Below, piece after piece: positions 12,352-23,895 of a stretch of DNA of 30,692 nt. The stretch spans positions 1,262,501 through 1,293,192 of the forward strand of contig JACVTC010000043.1 of NCBI GenBank assembly GCA_016946835.1. The letters run 5' to 3'. The notes under the pieces are model-generated. The model was not told the origin of the DNA. It made no database searches and was given only the letters and a program-made list of their open reading frames with translations. Numbering within the stretch: the stretch's first letter is position 1; each line of letters opens with the position of its first letter. Source of the DNA: Neocallimastix lanati (nom. inval.). Taxonomy: Eukaryota; Neocallimastigomycota; Neocallimastigomycetes; Neocallimastigales; Neocallimastigaceae. The position numbers were made by a program, and so were the translations under genes.

Positions 12352-13037
12352 GTATTCAATTTTATTATTCATTTCTACTTTCTTTATATATATATATATA
12401 TATATATTCAACTTTATTATTCATTTCTATTTTTTTTTAAAAAATATTTTTTTTTTTAAGATTCTCAAATTATATAGAATATTATATAAGATTTTTGTAT
12501 TTAATATATAGTTTTATTATTGAAATGAAAAATTATATCAAAGTATTAAAAAATAAATATATTTAATAATAAATAAGAATATATAATATATATATATAAA
12601 ATATCTAAATATATATTGTAAAAATATTTTTAATTATACTTTATTATATTTTAGTATTAAATAAATAATTAATTTAAAACAATGTATTTTAAAATAAAAA
12701 TTTAAAAAGTTGTACTTTTTTTTTTTTGATATGATTAAATAAATATCAAATATTAAATAAATAATTTAAAATTTATAATTAAAAATATAATATTAATAAA
12801 GATTTAATTATTTTTATACAATAATTATTATTATAACTATTATTTTAATTTTTTAATTTATATATATAAATATAAATATATATATATTATAATTTTGTCT
12901 ATTGATATAATAGAAAAAAAATTAAGTTTTAGAATTTGTTTTGGGTTTTTTTTTTTTTTTTTTTTTTGTCTATTGATATAATAGAAAGAAAATATAATTT
13001 TAAATTTATGTTTTTATTACATTCAAATATATTAAAT
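11851..13037. other. AT-rich intergenic, no gene seen
   Basis: The stretch holds T28-T30 tracts near 12239-12266 and 12322-12351 and a TA microsatellite near 12386-12407. A 27-bp motif is repeated three times (12295-12432), and a roughly 25-bp segment is duplicated around a T-run (12893-12988). The 13-bp palindrome ATGGATCATCCAT lies at 12019-12031. It forms the 3' flank of the membrane-protein gene. No polyadenylation site could be singled out in such AT-rich DNA. Confidence 0.6.
12295..12432. repeat. Three copies of a 27-bp motif separated by low-complexity runs
   Basis: ATTCAATTTTATTATTCATT and the following TCTATTT occur at 12295, 12354 and 12406 with one to two changes. They are separated by a T-run of about 29 nt and by a CTTTATATATA microsatellite. 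This looks like tandem duplication with expansion of the spacers. Confidence 0.85.
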
Positions 13038-13223
13038 TTATTCAATGCTCCATCTTTGTGGTGTGTTATATGAATTAGATAAAGTACTATTATTACTACT
13101 TGCTTGTGGACCTAAAATATTTAAATGTATTTAAATTTTCATTAATAAAATAAAAAATAATTTTAAAATAAAATTTTTTAATAATTAATTTGTATGAATT
13201 CTTTTTTTTTTATTATTATTATA

Positions 13224-13257
<34 letters not shown>

Positions 13258-13931
13258 TAAAATTATATTAATCATAATAAAAAAATTTTTATACATACGT
13301 ATGGATTTATCTTTCTTTAAGCCCTTTGGGAAGTTCTTAAAGTTAATTAATGCTAAAACAAATGTAATTAAACCTACAGCAGCAGAACTGTAACCTATAT
13401 AATTTTTATTTCAATTTAATTATTATTATTATTAATTATTTAATATTTTAATGATAATAATATTATTATGAAGACAAAACAAACAAATTAAGAAACTAAA
13501 AAAGAAAAAAAAAGAAAAAAAAAATTCTTACAAGCAAACGACAAACTCTTTTCACAATTTCTGTATCTACTTTTCATACAAACTTCTCCATTTTTATTTG
13601 TAATACATATTCCATCATTTTTTATTTTTTGTTTATCCATAATAATATCAACAATACTGTAAATCATATATCCAATAGATAAACTTAAAAATATAATAAA
13701 GATAAACATAACTTTATAATCTTCTTTCTTTGTAGCCCAAAATCCAATAAATGGCATTAAGAAAACAATAACTAATAATATTACATTAATTATTTTTACT
13801 TTCAAATCATCATTTTGAATATAATATACAACGAATACTACAAATTGCATTGTAAAAGTAGTGAATAAAAATATATCAATCTTTAATAATGAAATAAGAA
13901 TTTGATAGAGTTTAAGACGATCTATAAAGAT

Positions 13932-13979
<48 letters not shown>

Positions 13980-14343
13980 TAATATTTGATTGAATTAATT
14001 TATTAAATCGTTATTATTATAAATATATTTTAATTCATTAATAGTTATTAACTTACTCCTAACACCAATATCAGCACCTAACTGTTTAAATACATTCCAA
14101 CCAAATATTTTATATAATCTTAAAGTAATAATAATCCATCCAAGACAAAATATGAACATAAGTACAATAATTGCAATTTCAATATTTTTAGATGGATGTA
14201 AATCTATATCACTATTCTTAAGATATTTATAATTAGTGATCTTTTTTGGATCTTGTTGAATATATTGAATAATTGAGTAGAACGAAATACAAACACTGAA
14301 TATTGTACCAATAATTAATTGAATTGTTGAAGACTTAGTAATC

Positions 14344-14391
<48 letters not shown>

Positions 14392-14983
14392 AATATTGAT
14401 TAATATAATTAGTTTTAATATAAAATAGATTAGTTTTAATAGCAATTAGTTTTAAATATCTTTTTTTTTTTTTTTTTTTAATTTTTATTTTATTTTGTTC
14501 ATAAAAAGTTTACTTACTGTATCACAAACTAAGAAAAATTGGAAAAATTGGGCTACTAAAAAAATTACTTGATAAACAGTTAAAGGATCAGCAATAGCTA
14601 CTTCTTGTTTCCAATTTTCATCATTAGAATTATTGGCAATTTGATTAATACGCTTTACTCTTCCAGAATATTTATAAATAACAATTATTTGTAAAATACC
14701 AATTACAATGGCTTGTATAGAAGCCCAATAAATTGCTACTTTTCTCCAATTCCATTTATCTTGTGGAAACTTTTTATTTATAATTATTAATTTATTTAAT
14801 TTTAATATTAATTAATTAAATTATTATTATTATTAATTAATATAAATTATTATTTTATTATTTATTATAATTTACCCATCTATCAAGATAATTATTAATT
14901 GAATTTATTATTGGTATAAATTTATTTTCAAATGCTTTATATGGGGTTATTGTTACATCTTTCAATTTTCTCATAAATCCCAT
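13038..14983 (-). CDS. Six-exon multi-pass membrane protein, UPF0658-like (Golgi)
   Basis: I built this gene by hand. Exons on the minus strand: 14983-14876, 14769-14518, 14342-14057, 13921-13532, 13394-13299 and 13111-13038, giving 1206 nt and 401 residues. Introns are 106, 175, 135, 137 and 187 nt, with GTAAAT, GTAAGT, GTAAGT, GTAAGA and GTATGT donors and AG acceptors. Phases join exactly, with split codons for N216, C346 and R378. Eight hydrophobic segments lie near residues 47-68, 101-119, 127-147, 174-195, 228-249, 257-279, 284-308 and 348-363. The motif FGWNVFKQLGAD (200-211) followed by YQILISLLKID matches my recollection of fungal UPF0658 Golgi membrane proteins, of unknown biochemical function. 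The N-terminal MGFMRKLKD start is the first ATG of the open frame. A short polar, Ser/Asn-rich tail ends the protein. No frame break is present. The family name is less certain than the gene structure. Confidence 0.85.
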
Positions 14984-17790
14984 TTTTGTAAAATTTTATT
15001 ATATGAAAGTATGTAAAATTTTAAAGAGAAAAAAATAAAACTAAAATAATCTTTATTTTTTTTTTAATAATGAATTGAATAATACTTTATTATAATAAAA
15101 TTATTGATAATAAATAAATTTTTGAATAATTCTTTTATTGTCTTTCTATTTTCTTTCAAAAAGAAATAAAAAGTATATATATAAAATATAAAATAAATGA
15201 AAATATTTTGAAAATATTAAAATTATATCTTACAATATGATTTAATTATTTTGTATCAGATAGAGTATTGAATATAAGAGTATATATTTAATCTTACACA
15301 AAAATTAAATAAGCTATATAATTCTTTTTTTTTTTTTATTTATTTTTTAAAAATTATATCACAAATATGAATATATATCATTAATTATTGAAAGATTATT
15401 TATTTTTGTTATTGTTATTGCTACTTTTTTTTTTTTTTTTTTTTCTATTGCTTTTTAAATTGAATTAATAATAATTAAGACAATTTTATATATATATATA
15501 AATATGGTTTTATTTTATGTTACTTTGGTTGATTGTGTATTATTTTAAACATATTTAACTTTTTCTTTTGTCTTTCCTGCTTCTTAAATATATTACTTAT
15601 TTCAAATATTCCAATATTTTTATTTACTTTTTAAATATAATATTTTTATTTCTTTAGTTCTTTATTAATATTTATTTACTTATTTATTTTATTTTAAATT
15701 TCTAATAAATAATAAAAAAAATTATATAAAAAGTATAAACTCGTACTTTTTAAAATTTTAATATTAAAAAAAAAAAATTTATAAAAAAAAAAATATGTAT
15801 ATATCATATATATTAATTTTAAAAAAAATGAATGGATTTTAAATTTTTATATTTATATTTAATTATATATAATTCAAGTTAATATAGTAAAAATGCTATT
15901 AATTAAAATTACTATGTAATATTTCACTATTAAAATGTAAAGGTCTTAAACTTATTTAATTTATTAAACATTTAATAAATTAACATATATTAAATTTTTA
16001 TAATTATAAGAATAGGATAGGATATATATATATATATAAAAAAAAAATAAATAAATAAATAAACAAAATATTATCTTCAATATCATATTAATTATATAGA
16101 TATTATATTTTATTAGGATGATTAAGTTTATAATAAAATTAAAAAATTAAAAAAATAATAAATATAATTTATAATATTTAAAAATTAATTATGATTTGGA
16201 ATATATAAAATAATTAATATTTGAATATATTATATTAATACATAATAACAATTTATGAAAGTTTTGAATTAATTGGATTTTTTAAAGAGATAATATATTA
16301 ATTACTCTTAATTAATGTAGTACTATTTTTATATTAATTAAATTAAGAATATATAATTATAATAAATATATTATTTTATGTAAAACCAACATATATTTAT
16401 ATAATATATCCATGTGTATTAATGTAAACGAAAAGTTTTTTAAATTATCATTAGTATTAATACAAATGAATTCAATTTTATTCTTTATTGGATATATGAA
16501 TATAAAAATAAATCGTTAGTGGAATTTCAACCAATGATTATTACACTAAAATTATAACATTACACAAAAAAAAAAAAATAGTAAAATAAAATAAAAAAAA
16601 ATTACAATAAAAAAATTATAATATTATATTAATACTACAGATAAAAAAAAAAAAAAAAAAAAGATGGCTATTTTTATTTTTTATAATTTATTAATTTGAA
16701 TATAAAAAATATTATTATTAATTGTTATAATTACACTTTTGTGTATTATTTAATTTTTTTTTATTTATTATATATAATTCATTAATTAATAAATAATAAA
16801 TAATTAAAAAGGAAAAAAAAAAATAGTACATTTTTTATTATATTGTAATATATCAGTACATGAATAGTTGATTTATTTTTATAGGTATAAAATAATTAAT
16901 TTTATTTATGTAGTAAAATAGCATAAATACCTTGTATCTAATCAATATTGGCATTATTATAGATAGTTTTTTCAATTAAAAAAAAAGGTTTTTAATATAA
17001 ATATTTAGTAATTATCTAAATTTATCAACACAATATCAATTTTCTTTTTTAAAGTTTTTAATTAATAAAAGACTTTTATAAAAAAAAAAAAAAAAAAATT
17101 ATTATTAGTATATTTTATACTGTAGTATATTTTATACAGTATAGTATATTTTTACTAATAAAAATGATATATATGTAAAGTTTTTTTTTTTTATAATATA
17201 TAAATGTAAATTATGTGGTTATTTATATTTAATTTAATATGTAAATATTATATCGAAGCATATGAATATTTTGAAATTTTTTGTTTTATTATTCTATTTT
17301 TTATATATATATCTATATTATACAGATATATTCTGCCCTTGTTTATTTGAATATAATTATTTATATATTTATAAATGTATGGAAATATAAATTATTATTT
17401 ATATATTTATATTATTTAAATGAGTTTATTATATTTAAAAATATGGTGTATTTCAGAAAAAGTGGCGTTTAAAAATTTTAATAATTAATAATTATTATAA
17501 TTATTGAAAATTAATTTAATTATTAATTATTTATTTAATAATTAATTATTAATAACTAAATAATTATTAATACATTTATTTAATAATTAAGAAATGATGA
17601 ATGTCATGATAAATATAATGATTTACATTGAATTATGAATTAACATAAATAGTGTTAATTTACATTTTTAGTATAATTTTTACAAAACATATTTTTATTT
17701 TACTATTACTTTATTAATGTCTTTTAAGTAATACTTCAACACTTCAACAATAATAATTAAAATAACTATAATAATAAAAATAATATATAA

Positions 17791-17825
<35 letters not shown>

Positions 17826-17916
17826 ATATAATAAAAAATAAATATAAATAATAAGTTAATAATACAACAAAATTTTAAATATTTCAGACTTTTAAATAAA
17901 ATATTTTCACAAAATT

Positions 17917-17955
<39 letters not shown>

Positions 17956-18230
17956 TAATTTACCAAAATATAAATATTAAATAATTTACAAATTAATTTT
18001 ATATCATTTGAATTACTTGGAATTAATGAAAGAGTTTTTAAAATTATTATAAAATGAATAATTATCATTTATATATAGAACTATTAATAAAATATTATTG
18101 TAAAAAAAAAAGATTGCTTATATATTTGAAAATATATATGTTTGAAAGTTTTTTTTTTTTTTTTTTTTTTAAGATAATACTTTTTTAATAGTATTCGTTA
18201 GTATTGCTATTAATAATTTTTGAAGTATAT
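14984..18230. other. AT-rich intergenic region upstream of the membrane-protein gene
   Basis: Homopolymers and AT microsatellites dominate, for example (AT)n near 16021-16039, AAAT units near 17787-17828 and A tracts near 17083 and 17924-17953. GTATATTTTATAC-like palindromic repeats occur near 17107-17154. Short frames such as 17281-17472 are made of I, Y, F and L and lack any domain. The promoter of the 14983 start must be within the first part, but no element stands out from the background. Confidence 0.6.
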
Positions 18231-18269
18231 ATATTGGTATTGATATTACTAAAAAATATATATAAATTA

Positions 18270-18496
18270 TATTGATATTGATGTTAATAAAATCTTAAAC
18301 TATATAATTTTAATGTTGATAATAACAAAATTTATAACGATATAATTTTAATATTAACATATTTTATTAATATCAACATTAAAATTACATAGTTGATATA
18401 TTAACAAAATTTATAACTATATAATTTGAATGTTGATATTAATAAAATATGTAACTATATAATTTGAATGTTGATATTAACAAAATATATAACTAT
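18270..18496. repeat. Diverged 38-bp minisatellite with an inverted unit
   Basis: Units beginning ATTGATGTTAATAAAA, GTTGATAATAACAAAA and GTTGATATTAATAAAA are each 38 bp long and resemble the array at 8961-9201. In the middle, 18361-18393 is the reverse complement of a unit, matching over 33 nt with one mismatch. The array is followed by AAAAATAATTTCTAT, as the first array is followed by AAAAGATAATTTCTAT, so the homology extends beyond the repeats. Confidence 0.85.
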
Positions 18497-18690
18497 AGCT
18501 AAATAGAATGATTTTAAATGTAATTTAGTCAATAAAAAAACAGCTAAAAAATAATTTCTATTAACAATTATTTAATTAAATAATCATAATGGGAGTGGGT
18601 TTCTTAAATATTGTTAATATTGAATAAAAATAATTTTAAAGAAAATTATTTTGAATTAATATTTATTTATTCATTTATTTATATCAATAC

Positions 18691-18750
18691 TCCACTTGTC
18701 GAAATGCAACCTGGCGAAATGCAATTTGGGAAAATGTAACTCTCCCAAAA
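18691..18750. repeat. 15-bp-period CGAAATGCAA motif array
   Basis: TGTCGAAATGCAA, TGGCGAAATGCAA and TGGGAAAATGTAA start at 18697, 18712 and 18727, an exact 15-bp spacing. The motif is the reverse complement of the TTGAATTTCGCCA array at 11434-11478. A 7-bp hairpin (TTTGGGA at 18725, TCCCAAA at 18743) overlaps the last unit. It may be a transposon terminus lacking its coding part. Confidence 0.6.
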
Positions 18751-19072
18751 TTTAATTTATAAAGCTTATTATATTTATACAGTTTAAATAAATATTCAAA
18801 TACAATGAATAATTAATAGTTTTATCATTATAATTATTTTTTTTTAATAACATTTAAATAAAAGAATTATTATTAATAACATTCATTTATGATTGAGAAA
18901 AGTATGTGTGTTTTTTTATAATAAACTTTATTTATTTTTGTATTTATTTAATACATAAATTTTATTAATGTAAAGAACTCATTTTTTAAGATAATAAAAA
19001 TAATTATTTTTTATAGTAAAAATTACATATTTAATCATGTGATAATTCTATGAATTAATACACATAGATAAA

Positions 19073-19205
19073 TGTTACACAACATAAAAATATAAGAATA
19101 AAATATTAATATAAGATAAAAATATAATATTGATTATAATATAAGAATATAAAAATATAATATTAATAATATAAAAATATAAAATAAAATGTGATTATTT
19201 TAACA
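19073..19205 (-). repeat. Possible 3' LTR of the copia element
   Basis: Retrotransposon LTRs begin with TG and end with CA. On the minus strand TGTTAAAATAATCACATT begins at 19205, directly after the polypurine tract, which is the expected LTR start. The left boundary is a guess: TGTTA at 19073 mirrors TAACA at 19201-19205 as a 5-bp terminal inverted repeat, giving a 133-bp LTR. No second copy is visible to the right, so the length cannot be confirmed. Confidence 0.35.
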
Positions 19206-19213
19206 TTCCCCCC
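19206..19213 (-). other. Polypurine tract of the copia element
   Basis: GGGGGGAA on the minus strand overlaps the stop codon of the RT-RNase H frame by one base and abuts a TGTT sequence. In LTR retrotransposons this is the plus-strand DNA primer immediately before the 3' LTR. Confidence 0.75.
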
Positions 19214-21183
19214 TAAACAAGATTTTTCTTGAAAATTTTGTTTGCGAAGAATAACATTTTATTTCCGTTGACATCTTTTGTGAGTACATCAGCAAGATTG
19301 TCTTCTGATTTAATATGTTGTAAAATAACATTGTTATTTTCAACATGTTCCTTGAAGAAATGGTAATTTACACGGATGTGTCTTAGTCTTTTTCCAATAG
19401 CGAAATTTTCGGCGGAATATAGACTGGCTTTATTGTCACCATAGAGATTTATTTTAAATTTTTTATTGAATAGTTCTTCAAGAATATTTTTTAACCATAA
19501 ACCATTTGCGACGGCTTCCGATAATGCAACATATTGTGCTTCGGCAGTGGATCTTGAGACACATTGTTGTTGTCTTGACATCCATAAGACTAGTCCTGAA
19601 GCTAGGAAGTAGATATTTCCAGATGTAGATTTACTATTGGTTAAATCTCCAGCGAAGTCGGAGTCAGTATAGCCATTAAGATTTCCATCTCTTTTGTATT
19701 GTAGGTAATAGTCTTTGGTTTGGTTAATATATTTAAATATTTGTAGTACCTTTTTCCAATCAGTCATATTTGGATTTTTATTTTTTCTTGATGCTTTGTT
19801 TACTGCACAAGCAATATCAGGTCTTGTGCATTTTGCTAGATGTATGAGAGAGCCTACTGCGCTTTGATAGATACTATTATCGAATGGTTCGTTGTTAATT
19901 TCTTTAATGTTTTCACCTACACAAGGAGTAGAGGATTTTTGATTTTCATTTATTTTGAATCTTTTTAAGATATCGTTAATATATTTCTTTTGTGAAATAT
20001 TATATCCATATTCAGTAGGTTCAACAGTTATTCCAAGTATATGATTTACTGGACTACATTTTGATATTTTAAATTTGTTTTTAATTAGTTCAACAGTGGA
20101 GTTTATTTCACTATCTAAGCCTGTAATAAGCATATCATCTACATATAATGCAACAATGCAAGTAGTTTCTTTTTGGGAATTTGATTTTGAAAATAAGCAT
20201 TGTTCACTTTTAAGTTGATTAAAACCTATACTCTTCAGGAAATTAGAGATTGTTATGTTCCACATTCTTCCTGCTTGTTTCAGTCCATATAAGGCTTTGT
20301 TTAATTTCCAAAAACCATTTTTATAGTTTGGATCTCCTTCTGGAATTGTCATATAGATTTCTTCATTAAGAGGAGCATTTAGGTATGCAGCTTTAATGTC
20401 TAATTGTTGTATATTCCATTTATGTAGTGAAGCTATTGCGATGACTAAGCGCATGCTTTCAACAGATAATGTGGGAGAGTATTTTTTGTCATAATCAATA
20501 CCTTCAATTTGTTTAAATCCTTTGATTACTAGTCTAGCCTTGTATTTTTCAAGTTCTCCTTTATCGTTATATTTTTTTGTGAATACCCATTTGTATTCAA
20601 TAGGTTTTCTTCCTTCAGGTAGCTTCTTTACTAAGGACATGGTTTTGTTGTTGTAGAGATTTTCAAGCTCGCTTGATATTGCTTCTATCCATTTATCCTT
20701 ATCAACACTAGTTACTGCTTCTAGGAATGTTTGCGGAGTATCTAAATCAATACTATTTATTTGTTTATTTGTATCATTGCTTGTTTTATTCGTTTCATTT
20801 TCAGTATTAACATTTTCATTTGATTTGTTAAAATTATCATTTTGTTTTATAGGAATGTGATTATTGTTTAAAGTTTGTCTTCCTAATTTAATTAATTGTT
20901 TAATTCTTTGTTTCTTATAAATATTATGATCTGTACTAGAGTCATTCTCTCTCTTCCTTTTGTTTAATAAATAATTAGAATTAACAATTGCAATGTATTT
21001 TGGAGTAGTTTTTGATGTTTCATTATTTTGTGTTTTTCTTTTCTCTAAAATTTTTGAGATTTTTAATTTTTGAATTCTAATCCTTTTTAATTTTTCTTTC
21101 AAAACTTTTCTTTTATTAATAATTATCACTTTAGAAGGCGTTTTTTCTCGCGGGGGTGATTTATACCTAATATTCTTAATCTA
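19213..21183 (-). CDS. pol: Ty1/copia reverse transcriptase-RNase H, 5'-truncated element
   Basis: This frame encodes the C-terminal part of a copia Pol polyprotein, which would copy element RNA into DNA inside virus-like particles. The frame is open from after a TAG near 21183; numbering from the GTG at 21129 gives 638 residues. Residues 1-130 are a basic and Asn-rich linker. The RT begins near WVFTKKYN (181), with its first aspartate in QLDIKAAYLN (D244) and the catalytic YVDD at 329-332. RNase H has D489 in TDSD, E530 in AEAQY, D565 in YGDN and D614 in NLADVLTK. The frame is intact to the stop at 19213. No gag, protease or integrase is found upstream, and no ATG starts the frame, so the element is 5'-truncated and probably cannot move by itself. 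Domestication is possible but unsupported. Confidence 0.93.
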
Positions 21184-22495
21184 CAAAAATTAAATTTTGC
21201 AGAAGTGAATAAAAGGATAAATACTGAATAAAAATTGATTTAAGGAATTTAAAAAAAATAAATATGTTTTATTATTAAACACAAAAATGTTTTATTAAAA
21301 AAATTTATTTTTATTTTAATATTAATCTTTATTTATTTAATAATTAATTTTGTTTAAATTAATAAAATAATTGTTAAAACTAATAAAATAATAAAATGAA
21401 ATATTTATTATTTATACTAATTTATTTTAAATTTTAATAATAAAATTGATTATTAATAACTAATAAAATATATAATAATTTATCAAAATAATTAATAATC
21501 ATAAAAATTGATTATTAAAAACTAATAAAATATCTATAATAATTTATTAAATAATTAATAATCATACTTTTTGATTATTAAAACTAATAAAATATTTATA
21601 ATAATTTATTAACTAATTAATAATAAAGAATAATTTATAAGAAATATTTACATGTTTTTATATTTTTCTTTGATTTTAAACTATTTACATTAAAAATAAT
21701 AAAATTAATAAAAGAGAAATAAAGAATAATTTATTATTAAATTAAACAATATTTACAATTAAAATGTTGATAAAGATGAGTTTTAAAATGTTATTTTAAT
21801 TACAATTTGTTTATAAAAGTTGAGTTATAAAATAAATAAAATAATCATTATTTTAAATAAAAGTAACTTAAAAAATTATTTAACTATTTAATTTTAATTT
21901 TGCGTTGTTTATAAGTTTGTTTATTTGTTGTTTATAATTTATTAAATATGTTTATTATTTTGTTTATTTGTTGTTTTAGAAAAATATTATTTATTAATTT
22001 ATTTTAGTTTTTAATTAAAATTATTAATGATTAATTAATTTATTATTATTTTATTTTAATTATCTTTATTTAATTAATTTTTCTTAAATATGGATTTAAT
22101 TTTTTTTTAGAATGGATTAATTTTTGGGTTAAGTTAGAAAACTTTATCAAGAATTTGTTTTTTTATTATTTATTTTAATTTAATAATTTTGTTATTTATG
22201 TTAAGGTTTTAGAGAATTAAATAAAAATAAAGTAAACAAACACAAATTTTATTTATTTATTTATTATTTTTATTTATAAATTTATTTGATTTTATTTGAT
22301 GATATTTAAAAATTAGTAGCAAAATTTACAACTATTTATACTTTTTTCAAGGCATAAAAGTTGTTCTTGCCACTAAATTACATTTTATTTATTTTTTTTT
22401 ATAAAAACTATTAAATTTAAATTGATTTTTATAATTAATTATATAAAATTTAATTATAACAATATAAATAAAATACATTTATAATATTAATAAAA

Positions 22496-22543
<48 letters not shown>

Positions 22544-23029
22544 CTATCTAAAATATTACTAATAAGAATTTATTTAATTGGCTATAATTTTTATTACAAT
22601 CTGTTAAAATATTCAAATAAAAATAAAAATACTATTCTAATATAAAGGTTTTTAATAAAATAAAATATTTTTCAATATAAAATAAAACATTTCGATATAA
22701 AATTTTATAATAAAAAGTTAAAATATAATATATAAATTTTTAATTATCAATATATAAAAATATTATTAATATAAATTTTCATTATTAATAAAAAAAAAAT
22801 AAGATTTATTATTAATATTGCTAATATAAGTTTTAAATATATAAAAATATTACTATTAATATAAGATTTAATATAAAAATATAAAGTTTAATATAATTTT
22901 TGATTTAATTTTTGATCTTTGGATTTAAAAATTTATTAAAGTACAAAAATAATAATGTACACATAATGTATTAGAAATAAATCGTAGACTTAATTAAGAA
23001 TGCATTATTTAGTACATTCTTATCATTTA
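21184..23029. other. AT-rich spacer between copia remnant and gypsy LTR
   Basis: No integrase, gag or LTR of the copia element could be recognised here. The stretch has diffuse TAATAAAATA-type repeats (21400-21620), a T38-T40 tract near 22499-22538, and an imperfect hairpin at 22311-22379. No frame has protein-like composition. Confidence 0.65.
22311..22379. repeat. Imperfect inverted repeat, MITE-like
   Basis: Left arm 22311-22340 (AATTAGTAGCAA, then ACAACT and TTTAT) is complementary to the right arm 22352-22379 (rc AATTTAGTGGCAAGA, then ACAACT and TTTAT), with about 24 pairs, small bulges and an 11-nt loop. It stands out because C and G are clustered in the arms. It could be a tiny palindromic element or a transcript hairpin. 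Confidence 0.55.
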
Positions 23030-23627
23030 TGATACAATATAAGTAATAAAGTATCAGATTTCTATTTATAACGAGGTCGAGCAAATAGGGAATTTGTAAA
23101 ATAATATATTCCAACTCAAAGATAATAAATAATAATTTACACAAATAATAAAATTTATTTATTTCTTTTTAAATCTTGTTTTTATTTATTTATTTATTTT
23201 ACATAAATTATTACAATTATATTTATATTCCTCTGAATATAATGATTTTTATCTATCTCTAATAATTCAATTTATATTAATATCTTAATAATAATTTTAC
23301 TTATAATTGTAGGATTCAACTCTTATCCTTTAACTATAAGTAATTACTTAATTATTTAAACTAAACTATAAGTTCTCTAAAACTATTATTTTACTCAATT
23401 AGAATTTTTAAAACAACAAGAAAAACTCTCTCTTTAACTTTTATTTCATTCTCTTCTTTTAAATTTATTAATTAATTTTATCTTGAATATTATTGGCTGT
23501 CTAATTAATTTTTAATCTATTTATATAATGATTTAGTATATTATATATTGTAATTATTTTTCACTATATTATTATAGGATTTTCTCTTTTGTTAATTTTC
23601 TTGCGTATTTCTAGCTGTATTGTATCA
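23030..23627 (-). repeat. 3' LTR of the Ty3/gypsy element
   Basis: The LTR is 598 bp with perfect 10-bp terminal inverted repeats: TGATACAATA at 23030 and TATTGTATCA ending at 23627. Positions 23030-23289 match 30437-30692 base for base except for three indels (AC after TGAT and one A in each of two A-runs). The element reads on the minus strand, so this copy is downstream of the coding region. The outer five bases are ATTTA; the matching target-site copy lies outside the window. Confidence 0.93.
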
Positions 23628-23642
23628 AAACGCCCCCACTTA
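23628..23642 (-). other. Polypurine tract of the gypsy element
   Basis: On the minus strand TAAGTGGGGGCGTTT directly precedes the TGATACAATA end of the LTR. The G5 run and position fit the plus-strand primer of an LTR retrotransposon, although the three T bases next to the LTR are not purines. Confidence 0.7.
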
Positions 23643-23700
23643 GTTTTGACTTCGTCCCTTGAAGTCTATTACTTGGGTATTTAGATACAATTTATATAAT

Positions 23701-23739
<39 letters not shown>

Positions 23740-23775
23740 TAATGATTTATAAGATATTTATAAGATATATAAAAA

Positions 23776-23818
<43 letters not shown>

Positions 23819-23846
23819 AAATTTATACTGGTTTACAAAATATAAA

Positions 23847-23895
<49 letters not shown>

